A stretch of 64,000 bases of DNA from assembly GCA_005116955.1 (NCBI GenBank), contig SWDI01000006.1:31845-95844 (forward strand), written 5' to 3'. The translations under genes were made by a program, and so were the position numbers. This stretch comes from Nitrospira sp. Its GTDB lineage: Bacteria > Nitrospirota > Nitrospiria > Nitrospirales > Nitrospiraceae. The notes beneath the pieces were generated by a model. It saw nothing but the letters and a program-made list of their open reading frames with translations. It had not been told where the DNA came from and made no database searches. Positions 8,870 through 17,035 of the stretch are shown here, piece after piece. The number at the start of each line of letters is the position of its first letter. Position 1 is the first letter of the stretch.

Positions 8870-9095
8870 GACAGGCGTGCAGGAAGCAATCCACATTCAT
8901 GTCAATGGGCAGGCGCAGACCTGCCGCTGTGATGCGACAGTGGCTGATCTCTTGCGAGACCTGGAAATTAGGACGGAGCGTGTGGCAGTTGAGCTGAATC
9001 TCGAAATCCTCGACCGTGCGACATTCGGCCAGCGCCAGCTCAAAGATGGGGATCGGGTTGAGATTCTGAGTTTTATCGGCGGGGGATCATTCTAA
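8868..9095 (+). CDS. thiS: Sulfur carrier protein ThiS
   Basis: Small ubiquitin-fold sulfur carrier (75 residues) that delivers sulfur as a C-terminal thiocarboxylate for the thiamine thiazole ring. The pattern IHVNGQAQ...TVADLLRDL...VAVELNLEIL...LKDGDRVEILSFIGGG is typical. The protein does not stop at the terminal GG: it ends GGGSF, so two residues would have to be removed, or the thiocarboxylate formed differently. ATG 8868 is used; GTG 8877 is an alternative given the promoter position. thiG follows directly, as expected for the thiazole pathway. Confidence 0.88.
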   Translation: MTGVQEAIHIHVNGQAQTCRCDATVADLLRDLEIRTERVAVELNLEILDRATFGQRQLKDGDRVEILSFIGGGSF

Positions 9096-9104
9096 GGGGA
9101 CACT

Positions 9105-9878
9105 ATGGCGGACGATCGGCTGATTATTGCGGGGCATGAGTTCAAGTCCAGACTCTTTGTGGGGACGGGGAAGTATAAGGACTTTGCCGAAACCAAGAAG
9201 GCCATTGAAGCGTCCGGCGCTGATGTGGTGACCGTTGCGGTTCGCCGGGTGAATATCACCGATCGTTCAAAAGAAAACCTGCTCGACTACATCGATCCCA
9301 AGAAATATACGATCTTGCCCAACACGGCCGGCTGCTACACGGTGGAGGATGCGGTTCGATACTCCCGTCTGGCGCGCGCGGCCGGTATCTCCGATTTGGT
9401 GAAGTTAGAGGTGCTCGGCGACGAGCGGACCTTGTTCCCCGATACGGCGGGGTTGATCGAAGCGGCGAAGATTCTCGTCAAAGAAGGCTTTATCGTGCTG
9501 CCCTATACGAATGATGATCCGATCGTCGCTCAGAAACTCGTCGACGTGGGATGTCCAGCCGTCATGCCGTTGGCAGCACCGATCGGATCAGGACTCGGAA
9601 TCCGCAATCCCTATAATCTAAAAATCATTATGGAAATGATCAAGGTGCCGATCATCGTCGATGCAGGTGTCGGGACTGCTTCCGATGCTGCTTTTGCAAT
9701 GGAATTAGGGGCGGATGCGGTGCTCATGAATACAGCTATCGCAGGCGCGAAGGATCCGATCGCCATGGCGGAAGCGATGAAGTACGCCGTGCATGCTGGT
9801 CGCCTGGCCTATAAGGCTGGCCGCATTCCCAGGAAACTCTATGCGACGGCCAGCAGCCCAATCGAAGGAATGCTTTAA
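9105..9878 (+). CDS. thiG: Thiazole synthase ThiG
   Basis: ThiG (257 residues, TIM barrel) joins 1-deoxyxylulose 5-phosphate, dehydroglycine and ThiS-thiocarboxylate sulfur into the thiamine thiazole phosphate. [19 protein letters not shown], the block [20 protein letters not shown] and [18 protein letters not shown] are family signatures. It starts 9 bases after thiS. Other pathway genes (thiC, thiD, thiF, and thiH or thiO) are not in the window, apart from thiE next door and thiL at 21-22 kb. Confidence 0.96.
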   Translation: MADDRLIIAGHEFKSRLFVGTGKYKDFAETKKAIEASGADVVTVAVRRVNITDRSKENLLDYIDPKKYTILPNTAGCYTVEDAVRYSRLARAAGISDLVKLEVLGDERTLFPDTAGLIEAAKILVKEGFIVLPYTNDDPIVAQKLVDVGCPAVMPLAAPIGSGLGIRNPYNLKIIMEMIKVPIIVDAGVGTASDAAFAMELGADAVLMNTAIAGAKDPIAMAEAMKYAVHAGRLAYKAGRIPRKLYATASSPIEGML

Positions 9879-9888
9879 AACAGTACTG

Positions 9889-9990
9889 AGGACTGAGTGC
9901 TGAGTTTGGGCAGCAGGAGCAGAACGGTCAAAACGGTTTTTGCGAGCCGCTCTCAATGAACGTAGCACTCAGCACTTTGATCTCAGTCCT
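9889..9990. repeat. Two-part inverted repeat between thiG and thiE
   Basis: The left arm at 9889-9905 is AGGACTGAG then TGCTGAGT. The right arm carries the exact reverse complement in two blocks, ACTCAGCA (9967-9974) and CTCAGTCCT (9982-9990), with 7 extra bases between them. The whole gap between thiG and the thiE start could fold into one long hairpin. It looks like a small extragenic palindromic element or MITE remnant; no coding capacity is seen. Confidence 0.6.
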
Positions 9991-9996
9991 TCAGTG

Positions 9997-10623
9997 ATGC
10001 CTCCAGTACACTTTCGTCTGCTTCTTGTCACCGATCGACACCTCGTTCAAGGGTGTTCTCTTTCAACGGTACTGAGTCAAGCCATCATGGCTGGTGTACC
10101 GGCTATTCAACTTCGAGAACGAGATCTGCCTACCGGTGAGTTGCTCCCGCTGGCACAAGAGATTCACTCGCTGACCGCACCGCGAGCCGTTCCGTTGATC
10201 CTCAACGATCGTGTCGATCTCGTGCTGGCGCTGAACTTGGACGGTGTGCATCTTCGTGCCAACAGCCTTCCGGTCTCCGTGGTCCGGCGGCTCATTGGGT
10301 CCAATCGATTGATCGGAATTTCCACGCATTCTGTTGAAGATGTTCAACGGGCGAATCATGATGGAGCCGACTACATCATCTTCGGTCCGATTTTCGATAC
10401 TCCGTCGAAGCGTTCATTCGGTACTCCGCTCGGACTCGATGCTCTTGCCGATGTCTGTCGCAACTCGATGGTTCCCATTTTTGCCATCGGAGGCATCACA
10501 AGCGAACGGGTGAGTGATGTGCGTCGAGCAGGGGCCCATGGGGTCGCCGTGATCGGCGCGCTGCTCACCTGTGCCGATATCAGTGGCGCCGTGCGTGAGT
10601 TCGGCACAGCCCTGCAGGCATGA
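9997..10623 (+). CDS. thiE: Thiamine-phosphate synthase
   Basis: ThiE couples the pyrimidine (HMP-PP) and thiazole (THZ-P) halves to make thiamine phosphate. The TIM-barrel motifs LLLVTDRHL, GVPAIQLRERD, LILNDRVDLVLALNLDGVH, IGISTHS, ADYIIFGPIFDTPSK and FAIGGI are all present. The frame is open back to 9940, but ATG 9997 is preferred because it gives the usual short N-terminus (208 residues) and the upstream stretch is inverted-repeat DNA. A 7-bp inverted repeat (CAGGTCA/TGACCTG, 10632-10648) follows the gene and may be a weak terminator. Confidence 0.93.
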   Translation: MPPVHFRLLLVTDRHLVQGCSLSTVLSQAIMAGVPAIQLRERDLPTGELLPLAQEIHSLTAPRAVPLILNDRVDLVLALNLDGVHLRANSLPVSVVRRLIGSNRLIGISTHSVEDVQRANHDGADYIIFGPIFDTPSKRSFGTPLGLDALADVCRNSMVPIFAIGGITSERVSDVRRAGAHGVAVIGALLTCADISGAVREFGTALQA

Positions 10624-10673
10624 GATGTGATCAGGTCATGCTGACCTGTCTTGCGTAGAATCCCCTGTTGCAG

Positions 10674-10702
10674 TTGACCACCTCTAGGTCGGGTGTTAGA
10701 AT
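10674..10702 (+). promoter_or_regulatory. Promoter of the proteasome operon
   Basis: TTGACC (10674-10679), a 17-base spacer and TAGAAT (10697-10702) form a good sigma-70-type promoter. Predicted start is near 10709, giving a leader of about 55 bases before mpa. Confidence 0.6.
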
Positions 10703-10704
10703 CC

Positions 10705-10720
10705 GATCACACGTGTGATC
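10705..10720. promoter_or_regulatory. Perfect 16-bp palindrome at the mpa transcription start, candidate operator
   Basis: GATCACACGTGTGATC is a perfect palindrome beginning 2 bases after the -10 box, so it covers the predicted transcription start. That position is typical for a repressor operator. No regulator is assigned. Confidence 0.5.
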
Positions 10721-10763
10721 CACGAACTCATTCGACATTGCGTCCGATTCTTGTTGTGCCGAA

Positions 10764-12533
10764 ATGGCGTCTAGCAAAGATCAGCGCGGTCGGCTCCGGT
10801 CCCTCCGAGATTCCGTCAAGAAGATTACGAAGCGGTTGTCCGAGGGGAATGGGGAGATGATTCACAAGAACGACGAACACAGTCGTGAAGTCGACAAGCT
10901 TCGCGTTCAGATTCAATCGATGGAGGAAGAAATCCGTCGGTTGTATCAGTCTCGCCATCAACTCGATCAGGCGACCAAGCACAACGAAAAACTTGTGGCG
11001 ACGCTGCAGGAGGCAAAAGCTCAGATCGAGGCCCTGCGGGCCGAGGTCGAGAAGCTGACCGCGCCTCCGTCGGCCTACGCCATCTTTTCCAGCCTGAACG
11101 AGGATGGAACGGGCAACGTGTATGTATCGGGACGGAAAATGAAGGTAAGCCTGCACCCATCGATTAAGAGCACTGAGTTGCGGAAGGGCCGCGAAGTCGT
11201 TCTGAATGAAGCGCTCAACGTGATTGAAGTGAAGGGGTTTGACAGTCAGGGGGAGGTTGTTCGACTTAAAGACGTGCTGGAGGGGGGACGGGCTTTGGTC
11301 ACGCTCCATTTCGACGAGGAGAAGGTGGCTGAGCTCGGCGATCCATTGCTCGCTGAGCGGCTGAGTGTCGGTGACCATCTCCTCTATGATCCCCGTTCCG
11401 GGTATGTCATTGAGAAGCTGCCGAAGTCCGAAGCGGAAGAGCTGGTATTAGAAGAGGTTCCGGATGTCGACTATGAGCATATCGGTGGTCTCCAGAAAGA
11501 ATTGGAACAGGTCCGTGATGCGGTCGAACTTCCGTTCCTGCATCCGCACGTATTCTCTGAATATAAGCTCAGCGCACCGAAGGGGGTGTTGCTCTATGGC
11601 CCACCCGGTTGTGGGAAGACGCTTATTGCGAAAGCCGTGGCCAACTCGATCGCGAAGAAATTGGGCCATCGAGCCGGTAAAGAGATTCGCAGTTACTTTC
11701 TGCACGTCAAAGGCCCGGAGCTCCTGAATAAATATGTGGGTGAATCAGAACGCCAGGTGCGCGAGGTCTTCAAAAAGGCGAAGGAACGGGCCGATGATGG
11801 CCATCCGGTGATTGTCTTTTTTGATGAAATGGATGCGCTCTTCAGGACTCGTGGGACTGGTGTGTCCTCGGATATTGAATCGACCATTGTGCCGCAGTTT
11901 CTCTCTGAGATTGACGGGGTTGAGCGATTGCGCAATGTGATTGTCATTGGGGCAAGCAATCGCCAGGACTTGATCGATCCGGCAGTGCTTCGCGCTGGGC
12001 GATTGGATGTCAAAGTCAAAGTGGGACGACCAGATGCCACGGCTGCCAAGGATATTTTCTCAAAGTACATCTCAACGGATCTCCCGTTTGCCGCCGAAGA
12101 CCTGGAACAGCACGGAGGCGATCGACAGGCGCTTGTGGATCGCTTGACGGCGTTGACAGTCGAGACGATGTACGCCGCCAGTGAAGAAAACAAGTTCATC
12201 GAAGTGACCTACGCCAATGGCGAAAAGGAAGTGCTGTACTTTAAGGACTTCGCCAGTGGAGCCTTGATCGAAGGCATTGTCTCACGCGCGAAAAAATTTG
12301 CCGTGAAGCGCGTGATCGCGCAAGAGGGAGCCGGTCTGCGCTCGGACGACTTGATCCGCGCCATCCGTGAGGAGTTCAAGGAACACGAAGATCTTCCCAA
12401 CACGACCAATCCGGACGATTGGGCAAAAGTTGCCGGAAAGAAGGGCGAGAAAATTATTCATCTCCGGACCATCAGCGGTGGACCTGCCGAACATCGGCAG
12501 ATTGAAACCGTCAATACCGGCCACTATCTCTAG
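10764..12533 (+). CDS. mpa: Proteasome-activating AAA ATPase (Mpa/ARC)
   Basis: Hexameric ring ATPase that recognises tagged proteins, unfolds them and feeds them to the 20S proteasome. The 589 residues comprise an N-terminal coiled coil (about 30-100), OB-type domains (about 102-215), and an AAA module with Walker A GPPGCGKT (279-286) and Walker B VIVFFDEMD with Asp354/Glu355. The C-terminus TGHYL matches the hydrophobic-Tyr-X type tail that docks into the proteasome alpha ring (GQYL in mycobacterial Mpa). It is first in the cluster mpa-dop-prcB-prcA-pafA and has its own promoter and palindrome upstream. The Mpa coiled coil normally binds Pup; the modifier itself is not encoded here. Confidence 0.95.
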   Translation: MASSKDQRGRLRSLRDSVKKITKRLSEGNGEMIHKNDEHSREVDKLRVQIQSMEEEIRRLYQSRHQLDQATKHNEKLVATLQEAKAQIEALRAEVEKLTAPPSAYAIFSSLNEDGTGNVYVSGRKMKVSLHPSIKSTELRKGREVVLNEALNVIEVKGFDSQGEVVRLKDVLEGGRALVTLHFDEEKVAELGDPLLAERLSVGDHLLYDPRSGYVIEKLPKSEAEELVLEEVPDVDYEHIGGLQKELEQVRDAVELPFLHPHVFSEYKLSAPKGVLLYGPPGCGKTLIAKAVANSIAKKLGHRAGKEIRSYFLHVKGPELLNKYVGESERQVREVFKKAKERADDGHPVIVFFDEMDALFRTRGTGVSSDIESTIVPQFLSEIDGVERLRNVIVIGASNRQDLIDPAVLRAGRLDVKVKVGRPDATAAKDIFSKYISTDLPFAAEDLEQHGGDRQALVDRLTALTVETMYAASEENKFIEVTYANGEKEVLYFKDFASGALIEGIVSRAKKFAVKRVIAQEGAGLRSDDLIRAIREEFKEHEDLPNTTNPDDWAKVAGKKGEKIIHLRTISGGPAEHRQIETVNTGHYL

Positions 12534-12540
12534 CGAACCT

Positions 12541-14040
12541 ATGCCAGACCATACCTCCACGAATCGCTTGCGCGTGCTTGGCACTGAAACCGAGTTCGGC
12601 ATTGCGTCAAAAGATCCATCTGCGGCGGACCCTGTGTCAGGCTCCTTCACCGTCATTGGACAGTATCCAGGATTGCCGGCTCCAAGGGCGCTCTGGGATT
12701 ACGAGCACGAAAACCCCCTTGTGGATGCCCGTGGATTTAAAGTCGATGGTGAGCGAGAACGCCCCAATCCAGACTATAACCGGCAGCTGAACAAGGTGCT
12801 GGCGAACGGCGGACGGTTATATGTCGATGGCGCTCATCCGGAATACTCGACACCGGAGTGCTCGAACGCCCGAGAGGTGGTGGCGTTCGAACGAGTTGGG
12901 GAGCGCATTCTCGCCAAATGTCTTCAAGAATTGGCTCGGGTGAGAGGGAGCGAACAGTATGTCCTATACAAGAACAATTCTGACGGTAAGGGCAACAGCT
13001 ATGGGTACCATGAAAACTATTTAGTCTCGCGGACCGTGTCCTTCGACCGGATTGCTCGGGTGTTGACGCCGTTTTTCGTCACACGACCGATCTTTGCCGG
13101 AGCAGGGAAAGTTGGAGCTGAAAATCAAACCAGCCCGGCGGAATATCAAATCTCGCAGCGTGCCGACTTTTTCGAATGTCTCATGGACCTCAATACGATG
13201 GTCAAACGGCCGATCATCAACACACGGGACGAACCGCATGCCGATGCGGCGAGGTTTCGGAGGCTCCATGTCATCACGGGCGATGCCAATATGGCGGAAC
13301 TCTCTACTTATTTAAAGGTGGGAACGTTGGACATTGTCTTGGACTTGCTGGAATCAGGAGCCGATCTGCCCCAGCTTGAACTGGACGAACCGGTCCGTGT
13401 GTTTAAGCAGGTGTCGCGCGACCTGGATGTGAAGGAAACCCTGAAACTGGCCGGTGGAAGGCCTACCACGGCCCTTGCCGTTCAGCGGGCGTACCTGGGT
13501 GCCGCCAAGACTTTTTATGCCTCGCAGACTCACAGTCCTACCACTCAAGATGTTTTGCGTCGTTGGGAGGAGGTCCTGGATCAGCTCGATCAGGATCCGC
13601 GGCTGTTGGTGAACGCGTTGGATTGGGTCGCCAAGCGGCATATGATCGAGTCCTACATGGAGCGTAAAGGCTGCGGGTGGGATGATCCGCGAATGAAGCT
13701 CATGGATCTCCAATACCATGACGTCCGTCCGGAGAAGGGATTATTTTATACCCTGGAACGCAGTCGCCTCATCGAACGGATTGTTGAGGAAGATGAGATT
13801 CAGCGTGCTGAATTGAACCCTCCGACTGGAACGAGGGCCTATTTTCGTGGGCGCTGTGTCAGTAAGTTTGCGAAGGTGCTCTATGGGGCCAGTTGGACAT
13901 CGGTGCTGTTCGATATCGGCAATACGACAATCAAAAAAGTGCCGCTGATGGATCCTCATCGAGGGACGCAGGCATTGACGCGGGAGTTGCTTGATACAAC
14001 CGATTCAGTCGATGCCCTGATTGAGAGACTCAAGGTTTAA
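12541..14040 (+). CDS. dop: Depupylase/deamidase Dop
   Basis: Dop belongs to the carboxylate-amine ligase-like family. It deamidates the C-terminal Gln of Pup-type modifiers and removes them from substrates. The sequence follows mycobacterial Dop closely: N-terminal GTETEFGIAS, YVDGAHPEYSTPEC with the conserved catalytic-type Asp96, the Dop-loop region NPLVDARGFKVDGE, YHENYLVSR, IINTRDEPHADA and TRAYFRGRC. The frame extends upstream into mpa, but ATG 12541, 7 bases after the mpa stop, gives the normal start (499 residues). Dop rather than a second PafA is supported by the loop and the longer N-terminal region. Confidence 0.94.
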   Translation: MPDHTSTNRLRVLGTETEFGIASKDPSAADPVSGSFTVIGQYPGLPAPRALWDYEHENPLVDARGFKVDGERERPNPDYNRQLNKVLANGGRLYVDGAHPEYSTPECSNAREVVAFERVGERILAKCLQELARVRGSEQYVLYKNNSDGKGNSYGYHENYLVSRTVSFDRIARVLTPFFVTRPIFAGAGKVGAENQTSPAEYQISQRADFFECLMDLNTMVKRPIINTRDEPHADAARFRRLHVITGDANMAELSTYLKVGTLDIVLDLLESGADLPQLELDEPVRVFKQVSRDLDVKETLKLAGGRPTTALAVQRAYLGAAKTFYASQTHSPTTQDVLRRWEEVLDQLDQDPRLLVNALDWVAKRHMIESYMERKGCGWDDPRMKLMDLQYHDVRPEKGLFYTLERSRLIERIVEEDEIQRAELNPPTGTRAYFRGRCVSKFAKVLYGASWTSVLFDIGNTTIKKVPLMDPHRGTQALTRELLDTTDSVDALIERLKV

Positions 14041-14063
14041 CGAATGGTGGTTCGAACATCACG

Positions 14064-14879
14064 ATGAAGCTGCCCTATCTCCCTGACCACGACGGCTCTA
14101 GTTTTTTTGACTTCGTCTCGACGCATCATCCCGAGTTGGCATTGCGAAGCCACGGTATGGCGGCCGTTCCCGACCAGGTGCGCGCTGTTGGGCCAGTTGC
14201 TGTACCTTCTGCCACGACCGTGCTGGCTCTCAAGTATCAGCAGGGGGTAGTGATTGCCGGAGACCGCCGAGCCACGGAAGGATTTCAGATCGCGGATCGC
14301 CGAATCGAAAAAGTCTTCAAGATCGACGACTGGTCGGCCATGGCGATCGCGGGGGCGGCCGGTCCTTGCATCGAGATGGCTAAGCTCTTTCAGACCGAGT
14401 TGGAGCATTACGAAAAACTGGAAGGCATGCCGCTCTCCTGTGAAGGAAAGGCCAATAAGCTTGGCCAGATGGTCAAGGCGAATCTTCCGATGGTGTTTCA
14501 GGGACTGGTGGTCATGCCGTTGTATGTCGGGTATGACGTGAAGCGCGGCGAGGGCCGCATCTTCAAGTACGACATCACCGGCGGGAGGTACGAAGAGTCC
14601 GATTACCATGCGATCGGTTCCGGGGGGAAGGATGCCCGCAACACGATGCGCGAACATTTTAAACGGCAACTTTCCGAGGGGGATGCGATCAAATTAGCCT
14701 TGTTGGCGCTTTATAATGCCGCGGATGACGACGTCGGGACCGGCGGACCTGATCTTGTGCGGGGCATTTATCCCACGGCGAAGGTCGTGACGGCTCAAGG
14801 CATCGCCGATGTATCCGACGACACCCTGCGTGCCGTGTGCAACGATGTGATGGCCGCACGCCGTTCACGGGAGACGTAA
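14064..14879 (+). CDS. prcB: 20S proteasome beta subunit PrcB
   Basis: Catalytic subunit of the 20S core. The 50-residue propeptide (with SSFFDFVSTHHPEL, closely matching the mycobacterial propeptide) is followed by Thr51 in the motif SATTVLALKY, the N-terminal nucleophile exposed after autocleavage. GVVIAGDRRATEG, the block LFQTELEHYEKLEGMPL and ADDDVGTGGPDLVRGIYPTA are hallmarks. It has 271 residues. It starts 23 bases after dop, leaving no room for the small modifier gene that usually precedes prcB. prcA follows after 2 bases. Confidence 0.96.
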   Translation: MKLPYLPDHDGSSFFDFVSTHHPELALRSHGMAAVPDQVRAVGPVAVPSATTVLALKYQQGVVIAGDRRATEGFQIADRRIEKVFKIDDWSAMAIAGAAGPCIEMAKLFQTELEHYEKLEGMPLSCEGKANKLGQMVKANLPMVFQGLVVMPLYVGYDVKRGEGRIFKYDITGGRYEESDYHAIGSGGKDARNTMREHFKRQLSEGDAIKLALLALYNAADDDVGTGGPDLVRGIYPTAKVVTAQGIADVSDDTLRAVCNDVMAARRSRET

Positions 14880-14881
14880 TC

Positions 14882-15568
14882 ATGCCGATGCCCTACTACG
14901 TGTCCCCTGAGCAGATGATGCAGGATAAGGCGGAGTATGCCAGGAAGGGGATTGCCAAAGGCCGCTCGATCATCGCGATGGAGTATGTCGACGGCATTCT
15001 CTTGACGGCGGATAACCCGAGCGCCTCGTTGCACAAGGTGTCGGAAATCTACGACAACATTGCGTTTGCGGGAGCCGGCAAGTACAGCGAGTTCGAGAAC
15101 CTTCGAAAGGCGGGAATCCGTCACGCTGACCTCAAAGGGTTCATGTACAGCCGCGAAGACGTCACGGGCCGCTCTCTGGCGAACGGGTATTCTCAAAGCC
15201 TGGGGACCGTATTCAGTCAGGAAATGAAGCCGCTTGAGGTGGAGATCCTTGTGGTGCAGGCCGGTGCCAATAGTCATCCGAACGAAATCTATCGTATTTC
15301 ATTCGACGGCAGCATCATCGACGAGAAGAACTTTGCGGTGATCGGCGGCAAGTCTGAGGCGGTGCACACCCTGTTGAAGGAAAACAGTCCCAGTCAGGCG
15401 TCGCCCTTGGATGCCGCGTTGAAGCTGTGTGTCACGGCGCTGGAGCAGACAGCCAATCAAAAGCTGCCGCCAGAAGGGTTGGAAGTCGCGGTTTTGGACC
15501 GAACCCGTGCCGGCCGAAAGTTTCGCCGGGTATCGATTGCCGATATTCGACTCATCCTCTCTCCCTGA
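14882..15568 (+). CDS. prcA: 20S proteasome alpha subunit PrcA
   Basis: Structural and gating subunit of the 20S core; its N-termini form the entry gate and its outer face docks Mpa. The N-terminus MPYYVSPEQMMQDKAEYARKG and the motif YSREDVTGRSLANGYSQSLG align with mycobacterial PrcA. Length is 228 residues; the acidic C-terminal tail of actinobacterial PrcA is absent. ATG 14882 is used (an upstream in-frame extension overlaps prcB). A short GC-rich hairpin follows the stop. Confidence 0.95.
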   Translation: MPMPYYVSPEQMMQDKAEYARKGIAKGRSIIAMEYVDGILLTADNPSASLHKVSEIYDNIAFAGAGKYSEFENLRKAGIRHADLKGFMYSREDVTGRSLANGYSQSLGTVFSQEMKPLEVEILVVQAGANSHPNEIYRISFDGSIIDEKNFAVIGGKSEAVHTLLKENSPSQASPLDAALKLCVTALEQTANQKLPPEGLEVAVLDRTRAGRKFRRVSIADIRLILSP

Positions 15569-15573
15569 CCGCT

Positions 15574-15598
15574 GCCTCTCGTAGAGGCTTCCTTTGTT
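15574..15598 (+). terminator. Hairpin after prcA, candidate terminator
   Basis: GCCTCT (15574-15579), loop CGT, AGAGGC (15583-15588), followed by TTCCTTTGTT. The stem is short and the T-tract broken, so termination would be partial at best. It lies between prcA and a possible pafA promoter. Confidence 0.4.
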
Positions 15599-15623
15599 GC
15601 AGATCCGCAAAGCGGCGTATACT
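15594..15623 (+). promoter_or_regulatory. Candidate promoter of pafA
   Basis: TTGTTG (15594-15599), 18-base spacer, TATACT (15618-15623). The -10 is good and the -35 weak. It would let pafA be expressed apart from the upstream proteasome genes. Confidence 0.35.
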
Positions 15624-15658
15624 CTGTCTAAAGGCCATTCATGATGTCTGGTGGTTCC

Positions 15659-17035
15659 ATGAAGCAACGGATATACGGCCTCGAGAACGAATACGGCCTC
15701 ATTTTTTCCCCCAATGGTCGTATCTATCTCCCTATGGAAAAAGTCCTGGGGTACATCTTTGAAGGACTGATTCCCAACAGTTGGCCGTCGAACGCATTCT
15801 TGGTCAACGGCGCGCGATTCTATCAAGACACCGGTTGTCATCCGGAATATTCGACTCCAGAGTGCGACAACATCCTGGACCTCGTGATCCACGATAAAGC
15901 GGGGGAGCGATTATTGGAAGCCTGTTTGCCGGCTGCCGAAGAACGGCTCCGAGAGGAAGGGCTGTCCGGGGAAATCTATATTTTCAAGAATAATACGGAT
16001 TCTCTTGGGAATACCTATGGATGCCACGAGAATTTCCTCATGCGGCGCGATGTCGATTTTTGGAAAGTCACCGAACAATTGATCCCGTTTTTCGTGACCC
16101 GGCAGGTGTTCAGCGGGGCGGGTAAAGTGCTAAAAGTATCTGGCAAGCCGCAGTATTTCATCTCGCAGCGCGCGCAACATATTCATGAGAAGACGTCCTC
16201 GTCGACAACCTCTTCTCGGAGCATCATCAATACACGCGACGAGCCCCATTCAGATGCCGAACGCTATCGGCGCCTCCATATCATCGTCGGCGATTCCAAC
16301 ATGTCGGAATACGCGACGTACCTCAAAGTGGGGACCGCTGCGCTCGTCTTGTCGATGATCGAAGAGGGGTACACGGTTCATGGGTTGGAACTCGAAGATC
16401 CTGTCAAGGCGATCCGAGAGGTCTCGCGTGATCCGACCCTGAAGAAAAAGGTCAAGCTCGATGACGGTCGGCAGATGACCGCCATCGAGATTCAGCAGGT
16501 CTATCTCAAGCGGGCGAGAGAGTACTTGAATCAACAGGCGCATGAACCCATCCTCGACGATGTGTACGACAAGTGGGAACGGATGCTCCAGCAGCTGGAA
16601 GAAGATCCGATGCAACTCATCCATCAGGTCGATTGGGTCACGAAGAAATATCTGATCCAGTCTTACGTAGACAAGAAAAATTGCGGGTGGGACGACCCGA
16701 GGGTGCTCCTCATGGACTTACAGTTCCATGACGTGAAGCGAACAAGAGGGTTGTATTACCTGATGGAGTCTCGCGGGCTTACTGAACGGGTCGTCGAAGA
16801 GGAGGCGGTTCAGCGGGCGATGTCCACGCCTCCACAGACGACCAGGGCCAAGGTTCGTGGAGATTTTATTCGGTTTGCACGCGCCAAGAATCGATCCTAT
16901 ACAGTGGATTGGACGTATCTGAAGCTGAACGGGTATTGGGAGGAAACCATCCTTTGCATGGACCCCTTCAGTGCGGTGAATCGACGGGTCGAGGAACTGA
17001 TTTCCCAAGTGTCCGGAGGACGGTTCTACCGATGA
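15659..17035 (+). CDS. pafA: Pup-type modifier ligase PafA
   Basis: Ligase that joins the C-terminal Glu of a Pup-type modifier to substrate lysines using ATP. Motifs MKQRIYGLENEYG, ARFYQDTGCHPEYSTPECD (catalytic-type Asp57), IFKNNTDSLGNTYGCHENF, SQRAQHI, IINTRDEPHSDAERYRRLH and DWTYLKLN align with mycobacterial PafA. ATG 15659 gives the conserved start (458 residues); ATG 15641/15644 are alternatives. Having both PafA and Dop shows a complete conjugation and deconjugation system, so a cognate modifier must exist in the genome. The stop overlaps the next start (ATGA). Confidence 0.94.
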   Translation: MKQRIYGLENEYGLIFSPNGRIYLPMEKVLGYIFEGLIPNSWPSNAFLVNGARFYQDTGCHPEYSTPECDNILDLVIHDKAGERLLEACLPAAEERLREEGLSGEIYIFKNNTDSLGNTYGCHENFLMRRDVDFWKVTEQLIPFFVTRQVFSGAGKVLKVSGKPQYFISQRAQHIHEKTSSSTTSSRSIINTRDEPHSDAERYRRLHIIVGDSNMSEYATYLKVGTAALVLSMIEEGYTVHGLELEDPVKAIREVSRDPTLKKKVKLDDGRQMTAIEIQQVYLKRAREYLNQQAHEPILDDVYDKWERMLQQLEEDPMQLIHQVDWVTKKYLIQSYVDKKNCGWDDPRVLLMDLQFHDVKRTRGLYYLMESRGLTERVVEEEAVQRAMSTPPQTTRAKVRGDFIRFARAKNRSYTVDWTYLKLNGYWEETILCMDPFSAVNRRVEELISQVSGGRFYR

